From a virus: a DNA stretch of 45,590 nt. A program made the position numbers and the translations under genes. Below, in pieces: positions 41,714 to 45,590 of this stretch (position 1 is its first letter; each line of letters opens with the position of its first letter). The stretch lies in the IMG/VR virus record IMGVR_UViG_3300033150_002963, positions 1-45,590 of that record; one strand, 5' to 3'. Under the pieces are notes generated by a model. It was not told the DNA's origin and ran no database searches. It worked only from the letters and a program-made list of their open reading frames with translations.

Positions 41714-41942
41714 CTTCCTCCTCCATTTCAGTATTTTTAGCTCTTTCATCTATCCATTCAGAAAAATCTGGTAATGACCTAAAGAGAGTATGTTTCGTCT
41801 GTGAGTAGTTACAATAAGGGCATGTAAGAGTCAAAGAGAATAATCCAACAGTAAGCCCAATATCATCAACACATATCAGCCTTTGACAATCCGGGCATTT
41901 CCAGTTTACGGATGTTTGGTCAGAATGATTAATTACTCTCAT
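41697..41942 (-). CDS. Small zinc-ribbon protein
   Basis: 81 residues. CPDCQRL and CPYCNYS form a zinc ribbon, followed by an acidic C-terminus (EMEEEDDNRD). It overlaps the thymidylate kinase gene by 17 bases. Unknown. Confidence 0.74.
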   Translation of the reverse strand: MRVINHSDQTSVNWKCPDCQRLICVDDIGLTVGLFSLTLTCPYCNYSQTKHTLFRSLPDFSEWIDERAKNTEMEEEDDNRD

Positions 41943-41975
41943 CTTACCCTCCTACTAACATACTTTTCTTACTCG

Positions 41976-42698
41976 TTATAACACAATTTCTATCTCCCCT
42001 TTCAAAGTAGCCGCATATTTGCCCACCAACCAAATCGGTGGGTCAATACTAGACTGCTTGATAAGCTTCTTACTAGTAACGACTTTCGAACTGCGGGACC
42101 AAAGAAAGTTACATGCCTTGTCAACATTGCCATGAGAGAACAATTTTACAATATACCCTGGTTCAGCAATAGTTACATAGAATCCCTCTATTGGAGTAAG
42201 AGAAATAGCTGGAAAGGAAGTAATATCCGTTCTAATCTGTTTTGTGGGCTTACAGTACCAAAATCCTTTAAAATATGCAGCTTTAATGGCATATTCTAAA
42301 ACCTTATTTGACAGATGGCGAGCAATATTAAGTGATACCTCCAGTGGATCTATTTTTAATGAATAAAGATTATTAAGAGCTGTGGTCATACCCAAGATTA
42401 TAGGAGCCCAATCCAAAGCACTGTCTAAGTCCAGTAATGTTGGTATCAGAATATTGGTAGGCTCAGCAAGATCTAGAAGCGAAAAGATCATGGAGCAGAT
42501 AGGAAAACTAACTCTATTGTCCCGGAGAAATGTATCTAGTGAGTAGGTAAATTCACCTATTGAAGAGATTAACTTTACATTATGCTCTTCTCCCTTTTCT
42601 ACCCCAACATATACCCATTGAGAAATTGGAGCAAGAAGAGCCTTCTGTTCAGAGGTACAGAAACAAATTACTTCCGGATATAGAGCCTCTGTGGTCAT
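41976..42698 (-). CDS. Hypothetical protein beside sugar-nucleotide genes
   Basis: 240 residues, ATG overlapping the stop of the nucleotidyltransferase gene (ATGA). Mixed alpha/beta with a hydrophobic middle (DLDSALDWAPIILGMTTALNNL) and a late strand IWLVGKYAATL. No catalytic motif recognised. The coupling suggests a role in the same sugar or surface pathway. Confidence 0.73.
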   Translation of the reverse strand: MTTEALYPEVICFCTSEQKALLAPISQWVYVGVEKGEEHNVKLISSIGEFTYSLDTFLRDNRVSFPICSMIFSLLDLAEPTNILIPTLLDLDSALDWAPIILGMTTALNNLYSLKIDPLEVSLNIARHLSNKVLEYAIKAAYFKGFWYCKPTKQIRTDITSFPAISLTPIEGFYVTIAEPGYIVKLFSHGNVDKACNFLWSRSSKVVTSKKLIKQSSIDPPIWLVGKYAATLKGEIEIVL

Positions 42699-43411
42699 GT
42701 GATCACTTTTTGGATGACTAGTTGATTAGCCCGATGATAACTTTCAAAAGTACCTGCGTCTACCCAGGCTCCTTCAAGAAAATAATGATGAAGCACCCCT
42801 CTTTTAATATATTCATTGAAGACGTCAACGATTTCTGTCTCCAATCTTTTACTAGGTTTAAGACGTGGAATAACACTCCAAATATATGGGTCAAAATAAT
42901 ATATCCCAGTTACTGCATATTCGCTAGGTGGCACTACTGGTTTCTCAACGATTTCTATAATTTCATTTGCCTCATCAAATTTTGGTACTCCAAATCGGGA
43001 AGGATCAGAAACTTTAGCAAGGAAGACAACACACCCATCTGGTTCCTCTTCTACTATCTCAATAGGAAGTGGATCATCAAAGATATTGTCGCTGAGTAAC
43101 ACAAAAAACTTCTCATCACCAATAATATCCTTAGTTAACCATATTGCACTAGGTATTCCGTTAGGCTCTTCCTGAACTACATAGAAAAACTGGCACCCAA
43201 ATTCAGCACCAGAACCTAAGAGATTGATAATATCCCCACTATGCTCTTTCCCCGTAATAACAGCTATTTGAGTAATACCAACATTTACTAATTTTTCTAC
43301 TGAGTAATAAATCATGGGTTTGTTGCCTACCGGTAGGGTGGCTTTATTATGAACTTTAGTTAACGGATAAAGTCTAGATCCTGTCCCCCCCGCGAGAATG
43401 ACTCCCTTCAT
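42695..43411 (-). CDS. rmlA: Glucose-1-phosphate thymidylyltransferase-like nucleotidyltransferase
   Basis: 238 residues from MKGVILAGGTGSRL, with GGAGGAG upstream of this ATG. Family motifs: the nucleotide loop GGTGSRLYPLT, NKATLPVGNKPMI, DNIFDD (metal site) and VEKP. The last part, GAWVDAGTFESY, matches RmlA-type enzymes that make dTDP-glucose from glucose-1-phosphate and dTTP. It works with an RmlD-like reductase encoded nearby; RmlB and RmlC are not in the window. The product could feed glycosylation of phage DNA, virions or the host surface. Confidence 0.9.
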   Translation of the reverse strand: MKGVILAGGTGSRLYPLTKVHNKATLPVGNKPMIYYSVEKLVNVGITQIAVITGKEHSGDIINLLGSGAEFGCQFFYVVQEEPNGIPSAIWLTKDIIGDEKFFVLLSDNIFDDPLPIEIVEEEPDGCVVFLAKVSDPSRFGVPKFDEANEIIEIVEKPVVPPSEYAVTGIYYFDPYIWSVIPRLKPSKRLETEIVDVFNEYIKRGVLHHYFLEGAWVDAGTFESYHRANQLVIQKVIT

Positions 43412-43760
43412 AACTCTCCTCCGTAATAAATTGAATTTTGAGAAATACCCCGTCCGACATTGATATGGGAACAACTGTTATTTTGGGGGATTTCTCAGTG
43501 ACTTTTAACCATGCCGCATATACTAAACTTTTTTGGCACAATTCTGGAATAGAAGTATCAAGAGCAGATTCGAGGAGTACATCAAGATTATTATCTTTAG
43601 CTAACATAAAGCAGTATTTACACATACATCTCTCCAAATGACCTAAATTGTCAAAAGTAGGATTCTCATGGGCTTTGGCCCACGCATCTACTACCTCATC
43701 ACCAAAGTATATCTTCAGATATTCCTTGGTTTTTCTAAGTATTGCCTCGTAATCCACCAT
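43374..43760 (-). CDS. Hypothetical protein between sugar genes
   Basis: 128 residues, helical, with a Cys-rich piece (LERCMCKYC, about 42-50) that may bind zinc or an Fe-S cluster. Its 3' end overlaps the nucleotidyltransferase start by 38 bases, and its start lies inside the RmlD-like gene's 3' end. Not recognised. Confidence 0.7.
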   Translation of the reverse strand: MVDYEAILRKTKEYLKIYFGDEVVDAWAKAHENPTFDNLGHLERCMCKYCFMLAKDNNLDVLLESALDTSIPELCQKSLVYAAWLKVTEKSPKITVVPISMSDGVFLKIQFITEESYEGSHSRGGDRI

Positions 43761-44640
43761 ATTTATTATACAATGACAACAAATAAGTTTGTAGATCCTC
43801 AGTAAAATGCCTAACCGTGAAGTTCAATTTACCCATGACTATAGAAGTCATTGATGTATTTTTAGGTCTAGGAGCTGGAACTGGGTATTCAGAACTCAAT
43901 ATCGGTTTAATTTTGATATCTTGGATATTCAGTACTTGAAAACAATAGCACGCCAATTCATACTTTGATATTGATCCAGAATTAGTAGAGTGCAGAAGCT
44001 TATATTTTGCAGATGGATAATTATAGAAGAAGTCATGATATAGCAAAATTATATGAGCAGCTCGAGTTGCCCAAGTAGGAGTTCCTACTAAGTCATAAGC
44101 AATTCTAAAATTCCTCTCACCCTCCAAATAACGATGTATTAATCTACTAGGGAAATCTCTCCCATCTTTCCCAAACAACCAAGATACTCTACATACCCAG
44201 AATTCAGCATCCAACACTGCCTTTTCTCCTAACCACTTACTCCTCCCATATTGGTTGATAGGATTCGGCTTTTTTTCTTCATGATAAGGAGGGTTGGTAC
44301 CATCAAAGACAAAATCAGTTCCAATATGAATCAGCCCAACATTAAGATCCCTACAAATATTAGCCAATTCCTTAACCGCTCTATAATTAATATCCATTGC
44401 CAAATCCGGTTCTAACTCACATCTGTCAACATCGGTCATGGCCACACAATTTATTACCATTACCTTCTCAGACTTAGTAATATGATCTTTGATAAAATAT
44501 TGCAACTCTTCAGAATTTCTAATATCAATTTCTCTGGGAACTACATTCAACTTGAGATAATCAGACCAGACCCTAACAATTGCTTGACCAAGCTGTCCAG
44601 TAGCACCGAGTATGATTGCTCGCTTTAATCCTCTAGTCAT
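43735..44640 (-). CDS. rmlD: RmlD-like dTDP-4-dehydrorhamnose reductase (SDR)
   Basis: 301 residues from MTRGLKRAII. The Rossmann loop is ILGATGQLGQ; TDFVFDGTNPPYHE and YGRSKWLGE (catalytic Tyr-x-x-x-Lys) are typical of RmlD; the start codon overlaps the upstream stop (ATGA). The enzyme completes dTDP-L-rhamnose synthesis by reducing the 4-keto group with NADPH. The absence of RmlB/RmlC here implies host enzymes or other phage genes supply the intermediate. Confidence 0.9.
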   Translation of the reverse strand: MTRGLKRAIILGATGQLGQAIVRVWSDYLKLNVVPREIDIRNSEELQYFIKDHITKSEKVMVINCVAMTDVDRCELEPDLAMDINYRAVKELANICRDLNVGLIHIGTDFVFDGTNPPYHEEKKPNPINQYGRSKWLGEKAVLDAEFWVCRVSWLFGKDGRDFPSRLIHRYLEGERNFRIAYDLVGTPTWATRAAHIILLYHDFFYNYPSAKYKLLHSTNSGSISKYELACYCFQVLNIQDIKIKPILSSEYPVPAPRPKNTSMTSIVMGKLNFTVRHFTEDLQTYLLSLYNKYGGLRGNT

Positions 44641-45223
44641 TTTCCCACGGCAGCTTGAAGTCGTCGATAAATGTTCCACACTGCTTACGAGAAGCTAAAA
44701 AATCAGCCAAAAAAAGGAGAATTTGGGGTAGACTAAAGTCATTTAGATTGGTATGGCCTGGAGGCCCCCAGCGTCCCATATGAGTGCGTATTAAATCAGC
44801 TACTTTCATAGCATCTTCCTTAGGATGTTTAGTAACAAATAAATCAGTATTTTGCCTTACTAATTCAGAGGCAGTTAATGGGTGATTCTCATATTCTTTT
44901 CCATTTTTATACTTTATTTTTTTGCCGATATCATGTAAAACGGCTGCCATCAACATTGCCGAGTAGTCTTCTTTTGAAAAATCTAAAGCTTCACAAAACT
45001 GATGGACGAAATAGCAAACTCTCTTAGTATGGATAATTAGACCTCCTTCCCCTCGTGCACACATCGGGTGATGTGTACCACTACTACTTGCAGGAGCAAA
45101 GAAGAACTCATCGGGAATTATTTTTAAAATGAAATTGCGAGTGGTTTCTCGGTAATCCTGGGTCATTTGCAGTAATTCCCACTCAAAGCAAGCCAACTTT
45201 TGTTCATCAGTCAGTTTCTTCAC
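44633..45223 (-). CDS. HD-domain hydrolase
   Basis: 196 residues, GTG start behind AAGGAGG. The HD signature is visible: His in GGLIIHTKRV, the HD pair in AAVLHDIGKKIK, a later His in YENHPLTA and a His/Asp in the C-terminal half (THMGRWGP). HD proteins are metal-dependent phosphohydrolases of nucleotides, nucleic acids or cyclic nucleotides. The substrate is unknown. It overlaps the glycosyltransferase gene by 17 bases. Confidence 0.83.
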   Translation of the reverse strand: MKKLTDEQKLACFEWELLQMTQDYRETTRNFILKIIPDEFFFAPASSSGTHHPMCARGEGGLIIHTKRVCYFVHQFCEALDFSKEDYSAMLMAAVLHDIGKKIKYKNGKEYENHPLTASELVRQNTDLFVTKHPKEDAMKVADLIRTHMGRWGPPGHTNLNDFSLPQILLFLADFLASRKQCGTFIDDFKLPWEND

Positions 45224-45590
45224 CAGTATCCTCCTTGTTAAATTTACTTACCTCCACAAAAGCTCTCTCCCATTCATCAGCTACTTGATCAGAGGTATGA
45301 GTAGCAAAGACCCAATCCCGCAACTTCATACCCAACTTTCTTCTTGAATCATCTTTAATTAACTTTTCCAAAGCATTATACCAATCCTCGGTAGTATTCT
45401 TAACTTTAATCATTACTTCAGAAGGCACTTTCGAGTATTCCCCAACATCAGAAGCTACTACTGGGAAGCCACATAGACCATACTCCAGAATTTTGATATT
45501 GCTTTTTGCACGATTGAATTTGTTGTCTACTAAGGGTGCAATAGCTATATCAAGTGGTAAAGTAAGTAAAGTATCAATGTATTTTTCAAT
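45207..45590 (-). CDS. Glycosyltransferase family 4-like, C-terminal part (5' end beyond window)
   Basis: The frame is open to the right edge, 127 residues visible. DIAIAPLVDNKFNRAKSNIKILEYGLCGFPVVASDVGEY is the donor-binding segment of GT-B glycosyltransferases (E-x7-E type region: K-x-LEYG-x-x-G-x-P). It likely uses a nucleotide sugar such as the one made by the RmlA/RmlD-like enzymes. The acceptor is unknown. Confidence 0.85.
   Translation of the reverse strand: MEKYIDTLLTLPLDIAIAPLVDNKFNRAKSNIKILEYGLCGFPVVASDVGEYSKVPSEVMIKVKNTTEDWYNALEKLIKDDSRRKLGMKLRDWVFATHTSDQVADEWERAFVEVSKFNKEDTGEETD

Overview
The window is part of a tailed-phage (Caudoviricetes) genome, or of a large prophage or phage-plasmid. 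It is AT-rich and almost fully coding. Genes overlap by a few bases or by ATGA/TAATG junctions, and nearly all have strong GGAGG-type ribosome sites. Hallmark phage genes are a terminase large subunit (27198-28790), a portal (25474-27198), a probable prohead protease (31533-32066) and a baseplate-spike-like protein (36289-37122). No rRNA, ribosomal-protein or core-metabolism genes are present. The host cannot be named from this sequence. An exact copy of the bacterial parS consensus and the strong Shine-Dalgarno sites fit a bacterial host.

Layout. Positions 1-4336 (minus) hold the 5' part of one giant gene fusing multisubunit RNA polymerase beta and beta'. It runs off the left edge inside an intein that splits the NADFDGD catalytic motif. 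Positions 4375-24202 (minus) are one long early/replication block. It carries a RusA resolvase, a Cas4-like nuclease, a RecA-like recombinase, a family A DNA polymerase, a DnaG-type primase, a DnaB-type helicase, an Fe-S uracil-DNA glycosylase and an SF2 helicase. Set between the polymerase and primase/helicase genes is a compact ubiquitin-like conjugation cluster (13536-17142): a beta-grasp modifier, an E1/ThiF enzyme, a JAMM peptidase, an unknown protein and an E2-like protein. Positions 24304-28790 (plus) are a short late operon ending in portal and terminase. Positions 28812-36220 (minus) are accessory genes: many small zinc-ribbon proteins, membrane proteins, a prohead protease, a triple-HTH protein and a P-loop kinase; an odd class II tRNA lies there on the plus strand. 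Positions 36289-37122 (plus) hold the lone spike-like gene, followed by tRNA-Gln on the minus strand. Positions 37202-45590 (minus) carry a holin-like protein, a LigD-like phosphoesterase-ligase, a parS site, small genes, a HAD nucleotidase, a thymidylate kinase, sugar-nucleotide genes (RmlA- and RmlD-like), an HD hydrolase and a glycosyltransferase cut by the right edge.

How the parts may work together. Five genes at transcription-unit starts (RNA polymerase, first late gene, spike gene, the divergent zinc-ribbon gene and the ligase gene) have a sigma70-type -10 box only 6-9 bases before the ATG and no ribosome site. This implies leaderless mRNAs read first by host RNA polymerase. The phage polymerase may then transcribe other units. 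The replication block forms a near-complete replisome plus recombination set. The ubiquitin-like cluster would let the phage tag and untag proteins during infection. Its target is unknown.
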